Assembly (NCBI GenBank): GCA_036245805.1 | Contig: BTRK01000002.1 | Location: forward strand, 25,289,067-25,353,066 | Origin: Pristionchus mayeri | Lineage: Eukaryota; Nematoda; Chromadorea; Rhabditida; Neodiplogasteridae | Length of the DNA stretch: 64,000 bases | Reading direction: 5' to 3' | Shown: positions 12,244 through 23,154 of the stretch, piece after piece | How the letters are laid out: every line of letters begins with the position of its first letter | Numbering within the stretch: the first letter of the stretch is position 1 | The notes under the pieces: model-generated | What the model was told of the DNA's origin: nothing | The model's database searches: none | Seen by the model: the letters and a program-made list of their open reading frames with translations, nothing else | Position numbers and translations under genes: made by a program

Positions 12244-12745
12244 CGATTAGCATGTACTGTATTACATGACGCACATCCTCGGAGCCGGGCTTCTACCCTG
12301 GTCCCATCCCACTTCGATCTGGGCCACTAGACCTTTCAGCAAGATTCTGCAAACTAGAATAGATATGAATGCTAGCCGTAAAAACGAAATATAATTGAAA
12401 TTAGGCTAAAATAGAATAGAATAGGGTAGAATAGAGTGATTCTATTAATGGGGCTGGGATGTCTTTTTGGAGACAAATCCTCCTCGAACACCTCCTATTC
12501 CTCTTGCTCCTCTGTTGTTGTTGGTGGTGACACGGTTGTTGGGAGTTCCTCCTCGTCCTCCTCTGTGCACCCATGTGTTTGTTCCTCTCTGATTTCCCCT
12601 CCATTGTAGAGATGATGAATACGTGTTCTGAGGTGTGGTGGGACGCGGTTCAGCAGCAATAGGTTTATCTTACGATAACAACAAGATAACTGTGAGGCAA
12701 ATAACATGGTGGAGGTAGTTGCGGACTGGTGCCGGAGGATACCGA
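12244..12745. other. Spacer flanking the LTR element
   Basis: No gene recognised. It includes an AGAAT-type short repeat near 12412-12440. The minus strand is open for about 90 codons with an acidic, Pro/Thr-rich end, but there is no known motif. Confidence 0.4.
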
Positions 12746-12750
12746 GTAGT

Positions 12751-13089
12751 AGAATGGCCTCCTTATATACCCGCAAGATGAGTTACGAAATGAGTTGTGA
12801 AACCTGCAATGTTGTGAAATCTGGGGCATTCCAACTGACTCCGTCTATCGGCTCTTCCTAGCATGAGTCAGCCGATTATGAAACTCTGCATCTAAATTCT
12901 GCATCTCTATATCACTGATGGTCAGTGTACTAACGTGATGTGAGACCACCGTATTTCCCAACACACCAAGCTATTTCCTGGATTCATGTCACCTGGTTCT
13001 ACCGTACACCTAAGCTTACTCGCGACTTAGCTAGGCCGTCATTCTGATCCCGTCCTTCTTATCTTCCATGGCTTAGATCCTCCCTAACA
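12751..13089 (-). repeat. Downstream (3') LTR
   Basis: 339 bp, nearly identical to 22811-23149. On the element's strand it starts TGTTAGGG, immediately after a polypurine tract. The outer flank is GTAGT. Confidence 0.85.
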
Positions 13090-13154
13090 CCTCCCTTTTC
13101 CACCAGAAGCCGTCCCGGCTTTTCCAACTACTTCCAACTATTCTTACCTTGTGC

Positions 13155-15540
13155 CTAGCCCAGCATGAACTCTCCCACTTCCTTGACGAGGCCTCGCTGT
13201 TCCAGGAAGGTCACAATCCTGCAATGACTCGCATTACACCTCCCTCTGGGCACTGTTATTCTCACCTTCCCCAGTGCTCCAGCTCCTTGAGAGTGTCCTT
13301 GCTCCCGATCAGGAACAGCGCCCTCCGAGCTCTCGTGAAAGCCATGTTCGTGCGCTTGCTATCGTGGACGAACGCGCTTCTCTGGGCGACCGTCTTCGTG
13401 GTCATGATCAAGATGACGTCACGCTCACTCCCTTGAGCGGAGTCAATTGTGGTGCACTGCGATTTCAGATTGTTCAGTCAGTTAGTGCTCTGTTGGTCTG
13501 GTTCGACACCTTATTTAATAATCAATAGGACCGTACCTCGATCTTCGGGAAGTCCTTCTTGAATCTGATCATGTGCTCCCGATAGTAGCTGAGCACCAGG
13601 ATGCTTGACGTGAATCTTCTCAGCTGTCTCGCCAGTTCGCCAGACACCTTCGTCTCCTCCAAGTTGTACCTGGAACCGGATACCGCAATTTTCTTTCTGC
13701 CTCGAACGTTGATCAGGAGAATCGGTCGGTTCACATCGGGGAGCGGGAATGGAGCTGCTCTCTCCTCGTGTGTATCCAACGAGTCTATGTAGAACAAGTG
13801 AGATAGCACTTTACAGATGCCTGGGTGCATTATCCTGTACTATCTGAGGGTCCCCCTCGATCCATTTCAGGCCTGCAAGAGCACTCTCGCCTCCGAAGTC
13901 ACAAGCGAAATTCGCCCTTGTGATCAGACAATGAGGTTCCAGTTGGGCGGGATCGCCTGCGTAGTGGTGGAAAACGTCAGGAAACCGCATCGCCTACGTT
14001 ATCATCACTCCTTCTACTGCCTTCTAGGCTTCCTTCAGGAACTAATTGAGGGAATCTCTCCCATGCAGTGTTGCGATCAGCGTGTTCAGCGTGATGACCA
14101 TCACTTTGAGACATACAATGGCGAGCACCTCAGATGTGATTTTGGACTTTCCTGCAAGTCTTGCAAGTGTACTCGTGTTAATTCGTCCTCAGACTTAGCC
14201 ACGATTCTCATGATGTCCATCTCCTGCATCTTCCTGGTTGCTACAGTAACCACCGTGTTCGTTGCCGTTGCGATGATCACTACTGTTGTCGAATCTCCAC
14301 TCTGCAGGTAGTTGTCTGCTGATGCCCTGAGAGCCGTCGTCTTGCCACAGCCGGCTGATGCGTCCATGTAGACGAGTGGGAGATCCGTCGCTGCATAGTG
14401 AACGAATCTGAGTTGATCGCCGTCCATTACTTCTATGGCTCTCGAGACGTTCGCTGTCAGGGCAGGAGGTTCATGTGGTGCTTCTCCCCCCTGCACTCAT
14501 AGGCTATCGCCAGGAGTCGTTGTATCCTTGAGTACCTGGGAATCTAGACTCCGTTTGCCATAGTTTCCTCAGCTGGATTATGAATGGCTCCTTCTTCATA
14601 TATACTTCCCCTTGCTCATGGTTTTCCGAACGTGGGGGCCTTGGCCGATGCTTGCATGACGATCCTAACCGCCTGACAGGTGCCCTTGATCCAAGAGTAC
14701 TGGATTCGTGAGTAGACGAATGACTTGTCCTCGAATTCTATCTGTACCGTTATTTCTTGGTTCATCATTAGGGTGTCATTAGTCTTAGATTCCGCGAGAA
14801 GGTCCTGGTCATCATCTACTGATTCTGTACGCATCACGTAGATTCCACCCCTCATTCGTGAAGGAGCCTGTGCTCTGAACGCTCTCGTGTGGATCTCTTC
14901 CGCCTGGCCGAGATGGGTGGAGCAAAGAAGAATAGGCGCGCGTTGCTCTTCGTCGGAAAGTGATCACGAATAATCCCTCCTTGTTCCGGAGCTTACGCGT
15001 TACCTTAATCAGTTTAGTTTTATTATTTTAGTTTTTGGTGATCATGTTGAAATTTTAACTTACTGGGTACTTCTGTTACCCCTCCTTCAATTGTGATGCC
15101 GTCACGCGCTGTCCCACACATCCTATCGTAGGTTTCCTCCGTGGGTATCACCGTCGAGAAACGTCTCGCTCTGAAGGCGGTCCAACATCCATTGGGTAGG
15201 TTGGTTGAGGTTTCCATCCATGTTGCGTGGTCCCATCCTCTCTGGTGTCTTCGATTGTACCATCCTCATCGTAGGTGTGATTATGTAGATCCAGATTTGG
15301 CCACTGAGTGCTAGATGCTTCCTGGCGAAGCCACGAGTTCTGGCCAGCACGTCCTTCGATGTTAGATCGAGAGTGATGTAGCGCCGGAAAGGCACACCGT
15401 ATTGTACACATTGTAACACTCCACAACGGTGTAGAGGGCTGACCAATGTCCATCTCCGATCTCCGGTATCAGTCCAACACAGGTTGTGCCAGTCCGCTTT
15501 AGGAAGGTCAGGAGTAATCTGTGTTTGGTCTTTCTTCAAA
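13155..15540 (-). pseudogene. UPF1-like superfamily 1 helicase, decayed
   Basis: ATP-driven nucleic-acid helicases of this type unwind RNA or DNA. The motifs run in the right order on the minus strand. The N-terminal accessory part is at 15539-15123 and 14855-14616. Motif I DASAGCGKTT is near 14340-14370, motif III GDPAQLEP near 13955, YR(I)MHPGICKVLSHLFY near 13825, motif V TIDSAQGSERDVILI near 13440, and motif VI SKRTNMAFTRARRALFLIG near 13345. A 47-bp intron precedes a last exon ending in TAG at 13155. The Walker B position reads MIT-stop-A where an Asp-Glu-Ala is expected. At least four in-frame stops lie between motifs I and IV, so it is not functional. The retained intron argues against simple mRNA copying. 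It fills the place of pol in the LTR element. Confidence 0.75.
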
Positions 15541-16349
15541 TCTCAGTCATTGTTTCCACTCCCATGCTTGCAGTTGTAGCAGGGTGGCACCCTCGACAGT
15601 CTGCAGCGAGAGTGAGTTCCCGCCATTCGCTCGCTCGTGGAAGTGGTTCCAATCGTGCTCCCGTTCTGCCGAAGAACCCTCCTGACCACTCTCGTGTTGA
15701 CCTCCTCGGCTAGCGTCGAGATGGGTGAACGCAGATGGAGAACTTCCTTTTCCTGAAGGTCATAAAGAGAACCTATTATTTTGTTTATAACAATTCTACC
15801 GAGCTTTTTTTGAGTCTCTTGAGATCTCTACTAAGAGCTCAGTATGGTTTCTACAAGTGGTTCCAAGAACACAGCGTGGGCAGTCGATCTTTGTTTGATT
15901 AATTGCTGTTTTGAGAGATTTACCTTTAAAAAAATTTTTTTTTTTGAATCCCTGTGTCCGAGCCGAACTTCGGGCGCTGAAAATTTAAGATTATCGGTGT
16001 TGGTTGTTTTGGATATGGCTTTAACAAACTCGACCGTGTACATGGCCAGGATTTTCACCTCTAGCCAGGCTGCATTTCTGAATTGGTGTCAGTGGTCATC
16101 CCTCGTCGCTGTGCTCCGTCTAAAGTTGTCCTTTCTTACTTTTAACGTCTCGTTTTATAGTTTCCTATCCTGGGGATCATGCGATCATGGTGATCGTGCC
16201 TCATCATGGAGTTTTGTCCTGAAATATGAGTGGGGATTTCCATTCTGGTTTTCATGGATGAATACTCTATTTTTGCTTGTTGATGATGTCAAGTTATTTT
16301 TGGTTTTGAATTTTTTCGAAGTTTTCAAAGTCCCCAAGATATCTCGCCT

Positions 16350-16440
16350 TTCCAAGGGTGCGAGTATTGGGATTGGAACCCAATTATGCCTGCCGGGCAA
16401 AGCGTCAGTCCCATCATCGAGTCCGCGTGGCGTTGCATCC
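16350..16440 (-). repeat. tRNA-like fragment (possible SINE head)
   Basis: On the minus strand TTGGG-TTCCAAT-CCCAA forms a perfect 5-bp T-arm with a near-consensus B box. The rest does not fold into a full cloverleaf. It is probably tRNA-derived rather than a working tRNA. Confidence 0.35.
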
Positions 16441-16869
16441 CCTCATTTTAAGCTGATAAATCCGATTTCTGCAGATTACAAGTAGAGACCGCAAGCTCCG
16501 CCCACTTTGAGGGAGAAAGAACGCCCCAAAATCTGGCACTCCTAACGACTAAGCGAATTCGTAACCAAATTCTAGGTCTCATCAGTCTTTACAATCTGCG
16601 AAATGGCGATCATGATTTGATTTTTTAAAATTTACAAAAAATCGATTGGAAGGTTATGCATTCCCCAATTTTTGTACTTCCGATGAATATTCGGCTTTCG
16701 CCTAAGTCCAGCAACGTTCCCCTGATTTTTATCATCACTTCAGTACAAATAAAATATAAAATAGATTTAAGTTCGAATAGTCGATTGCAAATAACTATCG
16801 GACAGCACGCGTATTTATTGGAATACGACTTCCGCTGTTTATCTCTGCTATCTGCAAAAGTCTTGCACG

Positions 16870-16962
16870 GAAGGGGAGACGAACACACGGTCCCGTGACA
16901 CAAGGCCGATGAGCTTCACCACTACACCATGCGGTCAGGTGCTAGGGTCGTTCCTCTGACGA
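16870..16962 (-). repeat. tRNA-derived, SINE-like sequence
   Basis: The minus strand shows an A-box-like TGGTGTAGTGGTG and, about 45 bases on, a B-box-like TGTTCGTCTCC. This is the internal promoter layout of a tRNA. The acceptor and T stems do not pair well, so a SINE head or tRNA pseudogene is more likely than a tRNA gene. Confidence 0.4.
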
Positions 16963-17592
16963 TACTTGATTACTAGGCATCGTAATAGGCTCCGCCCACA
17001 TGCATCTTTCGACGATCACCCGTTGAACTACTCGAGAACACTTTTCGAGCCATAGCACAAGCTAGAGTTGAGATATCGACAAACGGTCAAAAGTATCATC
17101 TTATTAGGTTCCTCACGGACATTTTGCGCAATGTTTGCCATTAACTGCGAAAGTTCGGCAATCCACGTTGTGGTCCCTAATTACAAGAGCCATATTTTCA
17201 TACCACCGGTCTCTTACCAGGCGCGTGGTCGGGGATAATTTTCATCTGCCGGTCTCTGTAGACTTGTTTTTCCCGTATCCTGAAATTGGCACTATTTGTA
17301 CTGGCTCCTAACCTAGTCAACTCCACCACCGTGGTGTACAGTCTCGAATAAAGATATCCATCCGTTTGAGCGGGGGATTGCCGTCACTAAAAAAATGCGC
17401 GAATCCTGAAAGCGCTACGTTGGAAACAAAAAAAGAAAAAAAATACCTTACTCAGTTTGAATACTGCAATATTTCCCCATTTCGATTGGCTCCTTTTAGC
17501 CCCTTATTTCCTACGCCTCCTTCGTGCGCTGATACAGGGTATCCCCTTACTTCGCGCCTGATTTTTGCAACCCCGACTGAAAGTACTTACTT

Positions 17593-18924
17593 CTAATAAC
17601 CATTATTCAAATCTTCTAATTCCATGCACATTCTGTTTATGGCGGTATTCAGCCTCTGCAACCTCTCCCGTGTGTCTTCTGGTGTCGGTCCCCTATACCG
17701 ATCACGTCGAGAGTCTCGCGTTCTGGTTTCCTCACCGTCATAGTCTCCTTCTGGTTGGTACCACTGGCCGTTCCCTCTCACCCTTTGTGTTGGTCTCCTC
17801 CATCGCTGCGAGTACTCATTCGTATTCCTTCCTTCCCATGCCGGTTCTGTGCAATCGCGTGCGTAATGCCCTGATCTCTCACACCTGAAACATATCACCT
17901 CATCGTCTCTTCTCCGACCTGCTCCCTGATCGTCATCGTACTCCTGCGCGTCGTAATCCTCGTCATCGTGCTCCTCGGCTTCCATTGATTGAATCCTTCG
18001 TGTCGGCCTCTATGCCCAAGAGCATTTAACGTCGGGTTCCTACAGTTTTCTGTTGTTACCTCTGCCAGCAGACTTTCTACTGTTTGAGCTTTCTCAACCG
18101 CCTGATGCCACGTACCAGGACTCGAAAGACGAACATAGTATCTTACGTTCCCACGAAGATTGCTCAGAAAAGTCTCTAGTTGCTTATTCTTCGCCTCGTC
18201 GCTGTTCGGGTTTTCGAAAGCTACCTTAATCAGCTCCCTAATTCGGGCCGAAAACTTGATCACACTCTCACCGGGCAATTGTCTAATAGTACCTAGAGTC
18301 TGCCGGGCCAAGTACCTTTGCCTATCCGATGCGAAATGGGATTTCAAATGTGCCACTATTTTGTCGTAATCATCCTGGTCTCCAGGTGGCATCTCTGAAA
18401 TAGCTTCCCTTGCTTGTCCGCTTAAATTGGCTATGAGAAGCTTAGCGCGTGTAGCCTCGTCCTTTGCCTCCTTCTGAGTTGCCAGGAGGTCCTCAAATCT
18501 CTGCAAATAGTTGGCCAAGCTCCCTTCATCCGGATCACCCGTGAAGTACCCGGGCTGAAATTTGGATGATGGTATTCCTATCATGGCAATCTGTGGTTGG
18601 TAGCCGCCATCCTTGTCGTCATCTCCCTGCTCATCGCTCCGTGATCCAGCATCCTCGTCACTGCTGTCCTCGAAGTCCTGATGCAGATTGCGGTTCTCGC
18701 ACCACCCCTTTTTCTAAGTTATCGGTAGTTTTGACGCGTGCTAACCACACATCACTCACCGCATTGCGGATTTCTTTGCGATGTTCCTTGAACTGCCTCC
18801 CATTGGTCTCCTCGTAGTTGGTGGTGCTCTTACTCCTTCGAGGTTTCTTGGAAGAGGAGTCGGAGTTGCGTGGAAGGCGGTCGTCCTTTGTGTCGAGTCG
18901 TAGTGAAAAAGTTGTTGCTGCCAT
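17593..18924 (-). pseudogene. Gypsy-like gag polyprotein, frameshifted
   Basis: Gag forms the particle in which the element RNA is copied. Three minus-strand frames join into one protein. 18924-18700 has a basic N-terminus and EETNGRQFKEHRKEIRNAV. 18700-17985 is the capsid-like retrotransposon-gag region (FTGDPDEGSLANYLQRFEDL, then SHFASDRQRYLARQTLG). 17985-17593 holds an acidic linker, the CCHC zinc knuckle CFRCERSGHYARDC that binds RNA, and a coiled end. Frame changes near 18700 (within an A-G run) and near 17985 break it, so as sequenced it is not translatable as one product. The stop is at 17593-17595. No protease follows. Confidence 0.8.
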
Positions 18925-21900
18925 GGCTGCATGTGATATTTGCCCTCGGCGCGGGCTTAAATACTACCCCGGTTTCCACACTCTCTTTCGTCACCCGCGT
19001 CCAAAGTCGAGCTCGAGGAGCCGAAGCCGGCGTCCTCCTTATTCTGCCCTCGACATGCATCCATTTCTCTGCCACTCTCCATTCCACTTGTTCTCTCGCC
19101 TTCTCTCGCCCCCTTTTCCTTTGTAGGTGAAGTATCGCTAACTACCGTATCTAATCCCTTACTACCCAAAATGTCCGTCTCTATCGTTTCATATCCTTAC
19201 TTTGCGACGCACGAATTTTTCTCTAACTCTTTTTCTTTCGTTTGTTCTCTCGCTCTTTCTAGCAATTCCATCCCCCCACAAGGAGAATCCTTCTCCCCAC
19301 CTCTCTGCCCTATTGCACAACCACTTTCGTCATTTCCTTTTGATGAAGTCAAATATAAAAGAATCTCCCTCACATTTTCTTCAGTCGCGCGGCCTTCCTC
19401 CTCCAATTGTGCCCCTTTTTTTCCCACGGGTGTACTGTAGCGACTCCTCCTCTTAGTCATCCCGTGACCTCCTTCCTCCGCGCCTGCGCTATTTCGCGCC
19501 CCCAGCCGGGATCTCTCCCCTCCTCGGGCTTTTCCCTACTTTTCTTCGTCGCGTGGATTCCTCCTCCAGGTATAATCAATTCGTTGCCTGCTTTGCCATC
19601 GGTGCATCGTTTCTATTTTCAGGCCTTCCCCTGATCCCGTTTTGCTCCCTTGCTTACCTTACCTCGAGTTCATCGCTGATCGGTAAGTTTAGAACGTGTA
19701 GCCTAAAACCCTGGGGTGTTGGTTCCCCCACTCCCAGGTATTTTCTCTAAGTTTATTGCCACAACTTCTCTCCCCTCCTTGGCATTTGCCCTCTAAATTT
19801 CTCTCTCCCATTGGGCTGAGTCATCATGTGTTTCCTCTTCCTCTCCCTGCTTTGGTTACGTGGTGTATTTTCGTGGTCACTCATCGATCGGTTCTCATGA
19901 TTCCCTGCTCACTCCTTTCAGGCACGGTGCGCCTGCGACTCCCTATCGCTTCGCGTCTTCCCTTATTTTCGTTTGCTTATGTATCCTGCCCGAATTACTG
20001 ACTCTAGTCACGCCGGATAAGAAACCCACACCTTTCTTCCTTGCTCCGTGATGTATCATTTCTTCATTTGCTTCGATTTTCAGATCCTCTTCTTCCCCCC
20101 CCCCCCCAGTATATCGCTCCCGCCAGTCGAACTCGAATCCCGGACTCGTTTCCCCGTTTCAAAATCTTCTTATATGCAGCTCATGACCTTTCTCTCCGCT
20201 GTTCTTCATCGTCGGAGTCGTTCCCTGCTCCCGTATCCTTCTCTTCTATGTGCGTGTTCCAGGCTGGTGCAGGAACTCTGCTTGCTCGACCCATTCCTTC
20301 GATTTCCGATTGTTCTTCTCTCTTGATCAATTTGTTCTGAAAATGAACCGATTACAATCCTTGGTTGGTTGGTACATCCATCTCCTTTCACCCTCCATTT
20401 GTGTTCGTCCCTGCGATTCTTCCCGTCATTCCTGCTGATCCTGTGCTGATTCCTCCCATCTACTTCCTTGATATACTCAGGACTTTCAATGCGTTCCCAG
20501 ATTCGTTCCCTCCTTAATGACGTTCAGTCCTACCTAAATCCACGGCTCCTGACGCCGGTTCCCTTTTAGTCCCACCTCACGCAGCAATGGTGAAGTCTTC
20601 GCATATCTGTGGACGTAGGTGTTGATGGCCGTGTTCTACTGCTGCTGCCGCCCTTGATTTTACATTGGTAATTTTACAAATCGGGAGATCTTTGGTCTTC
20701 TTCGTTTCTAGTTCGTGTCGATTCTTTCTGGTTATCGTCCTAGCACTGGCGTAGTTTTGCCTCGATGATGCCGCCTGAGCTACCGATGTTTCAGCTGCTG
20801 CTAGAGCATCTGCCCCTTTCTGCTCTTGTTACATTTTCCACTCCGGCCTATATCTGCCGCCCTAAAGTGTTATCCGTATCTAGTCACTCCATCTTCCTCG
20901 TCGCAGATTCTGCCTTGTCTGACGCCGTTTTCTATCTTCCTCACTCGTGTTCCCATTTCTTCTTTCTCATCTCCCTCCTACGATGCAGCCCTTCGTTGGT
21001 ACCCTTTTTTTCGATCCTCTTTCCGCTATGTCGTCGCCAAGGTTCCGACCGTTCCTTCCTTCCTTTCCCTTTGTCTGTCAGATGCCATTGCTGTCCTTCC
21101 TCCTTTACCCTATTTTAAATTCCACCCGTCTCATCTCGCTCGTCCTTCTTCCTTTCCGAGATCCCGCGTATCGCCAGGTAATCGCTTAATTTCCTAGATA
21201 GAGATCGTGTCCCCAGGAGAGTGTCTTCCTCTCTCATCTCCTCCACTTGTCCTCGGGCGTCGTTCCTCCCGGTTTCCTTCCCAAACTACCCTCGCACTTT
21301 CGTCGTACTTCGTCATTGTCCTTCTTCGTCATCCCCATTTCTCATACTCCTCCCATTACTTCGGTCCTGTTGTAGATTCCCCGAATCCCCCCGTCCCCTT
21401 TCGGAAACCCATGTCTCCCTGCTACTGGTTTTTCCTTTTCCGATCCCTCAAATCTGAAAGCGATCAAGTTTCTTCCCTTCTCCCTTCTCTGCCACTCTTG
21501 GCCGATGAATCATCCCTCGGAGAATGCCGTCAGCGCACCCGGTCTTACGAACATCTCGGCTTACCTGTTGGCCAGCGCCGTCCCTGAAATCAAAATTTGT
21601 GACACTATGTTGGTGATCTACCCCGAGTCGATATTCCCCCTTTATGCTTAGACTATGAGACGTTCCGTCGATCACATCCTCCCTAAGAGGGTTCTTTCCA
21701 CTCAATCCTCTTGCTGATTCGCCCTGGAGGAGTGGCCTGATCTGGATCTTCCCCCTTCAGATGGGCTTTGTTTTGTCTTATCGTTCCTCTCCCTTCTCTC
21801 TTCCTGAGCATGATCTCTTCCTTTTTGAATGTTATTCCACCCGTCTATCCCCTTGATACATCCTCGTTCCGGAGGTTTTGTAGCTCCCCTTTATCGGCAC

Positions 21901-22810
21901 CATCCTTGCCTCTCGTGTTTAGTGGTTCTCAATGCCCTCTCCTCCGTTGACCACTTTCCAACGGGCGTTCTCACTCATTACCAGCCTACTTAGCTTAGCC
22001 CCTTTTCTCAGGTTTTCGTCTCTCGATTCTCCCATTGCTCGATCCATTCCATGCACTTCCCTTGCCTCCGTGCTTTTTCATCACGTGATTCTCCTCCAGT
22101 TACCCATGAGTTTCTTCACCAGCCTTAAATTTTCTTGTTCGCAGTCCTCGATCCTCTTTCCTCTTTGTGTTCCGTGTCCCTCGCAAACTGTCCCTGCAAA
22201 TCTCAAATTAAATTCCTCTTCTCCTCTCGGTTCTCGTCTTCGATTTCTTTTCTGTGCTGTAGCTCCGTTCCGCCGTTCCACTGTTTTCCCTGAAAATGTA
22301 CATTCTGCCTCCTCCCTTAGTGTGGTTGTCTCCTCGTTCCTTAGCTGGATTCCTCCCTCTCGTGTCCGCGTTTCCCTGGCTGGATTTCTTCACTCCTGGC
22401 TGGATTTTACAGTTCTGTTACTTGTGCGCTTGTTCTTCCCTCGTTACTCTTCCGTGCGCTCCTCCAATCTCCCACGATTGGGTATCGTCGACATTATTTT
22501 GCCCGCCTATCGGCTCTCATCCTTGCTCTACCATGCATGGTTTCCCTAATTTTATGGTTGCAACCACCGATTCCAGTCCATTTCTGCTTTGCGGACGCCA
22601 ATGTAATGGCCGCTGCGTGCCCGCTCAGCAGAAATTCCCTCCTTCCGTGCCTCTCGTTGCGCTGCCCTCTCTCCTTCCGGTGCGAAAAAGTGATCAGTTT
22701 TCCGTCCCGAAGTACCTGAAAGTAGCGCCCCCCTCAGACCACCGTATCCATGCGATGGATCGATTAACATCGAACTCGCTGCTACCAGCGAGGAGTAGAT
22801 CCCGAGGAGT
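18925..22810 (-). other. 3.9-kb purine-rich leader of the LTR element
   Basis: Between the upstream LTR and gag, the plus strand is overwhelmingly C and T, so the element strand is A and G. Pyrimidine-only sequence contains no stop codons, which explains the many long plus-strand open frames here (for example 21932-22549 and 22296-22841). They have no protein-family features and I do not annotate them. A C tract lies at about 20095-20107. No primer-binding site could be assigned with confidence. Confidence 0.6.
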
Positions 22811-23149
22811 AGAATGGCCTCCTTACATACACGCAAGATGAGTTACGAAATGAGTTGTGAAACCTGCAATGTTGTGAAATCTGGGGCATTCCAACTGACT
22901 CCGTCTATCGGCTCTTCCTAGCATGAGTCAGCCGATTATGAAACTCTGCATCTAAATTCTGCATCTCTATATCACCGATGGTCAGTGTACTAACGTGATG
23001 TGAGACCACCGTATTTCCCAACACACCAAGCTATTTCCTGGATCCATGTCACCTGGTTCTACCGTACACCTAAACTTACTCGCGACTTAGCTAGGCCGTC
23101 ATTCTGATCCCGTCCTTCTTATCTTCCATGGCTTAGGTCCTCCCTAACA
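22811..23149 (-). repeat. Upstream (5') LTR
   Basis: 339-bp partner of 12751-13089. It starts TGTTAGGG on the element strand and is flanked outside by GTAGT (23150-23154). Confidence 0.85.
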
Positions 23150-23154
23150 GTAGT

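Larger units (their letters stand above)
15541..17592. other. Unassigned interior of the LTR element
   Basis: No pol-like motif on either strand. The minus strand is open at 15780-15569 (PCYNCKHG at its end) and at 16058-15831, without a recognised domain. Two tRNA-like pieces lie at about 16350-16440 and 16880-16960. The plus-strand open frame at 15844-16485 has no family features. Confidence 0.4.
12746..23154 (-). mobile_element. LTR retroelement with gag and a helicase in place of pol
   Basis: Two direct repeats of 339 bp (12751-13089 and 22811-23149) differ at only a few positions. Read on the minus strand each starts TGTTAGGGAGG. The same 5 bases, GTAGT, lie outside both ends (12746-12750 and 23150-23154), as expected of a single insertion. 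A purine tract GGAAAAGGGAGG (13090-13101) sits directly before the downstream LTR. The order on the minus strand is: upstream LTR, 3.9-kb purine-rich leader, gag (18924-17593), about 1.8 kb of unassigned DNA, SF1 helicase relic, purine tract, downstream LTR. I find no protease, reverse transcriptase or integrase between the LTRs. Confidence 0.8.

Noticed and set aside
13817..14311. 164-residue plus-strand open frame
   Set aside because: It is the antisense of the helicase relic; the helicase motifs are all on the minus strand.
15844..16485. 213-residue plus-strand open frame
   Set aside because: No family features; it overlaps minus-strand open frames and a tRNA-like sequence inside the LTR element. 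Most likely chance.
21932..22549. 205-residue plus-strand open frame, and its neighbours through 18.9-22.8 kb
   Set aside because: The plus strand is almost pure C/T here, which removes stop codons. The translations are low-complexity Ser/Pro/Leu/Phe with no domain and overlap in several frames.
22770..22800. Primer-binding site starting TGGTAGCAGCG after the upstream LTR
   Set aside because: It begins with TGG, but its complement does not give a proper T-arm and acceptor of a tRNA, and it lies more than 20 bases inside the LTR edge.
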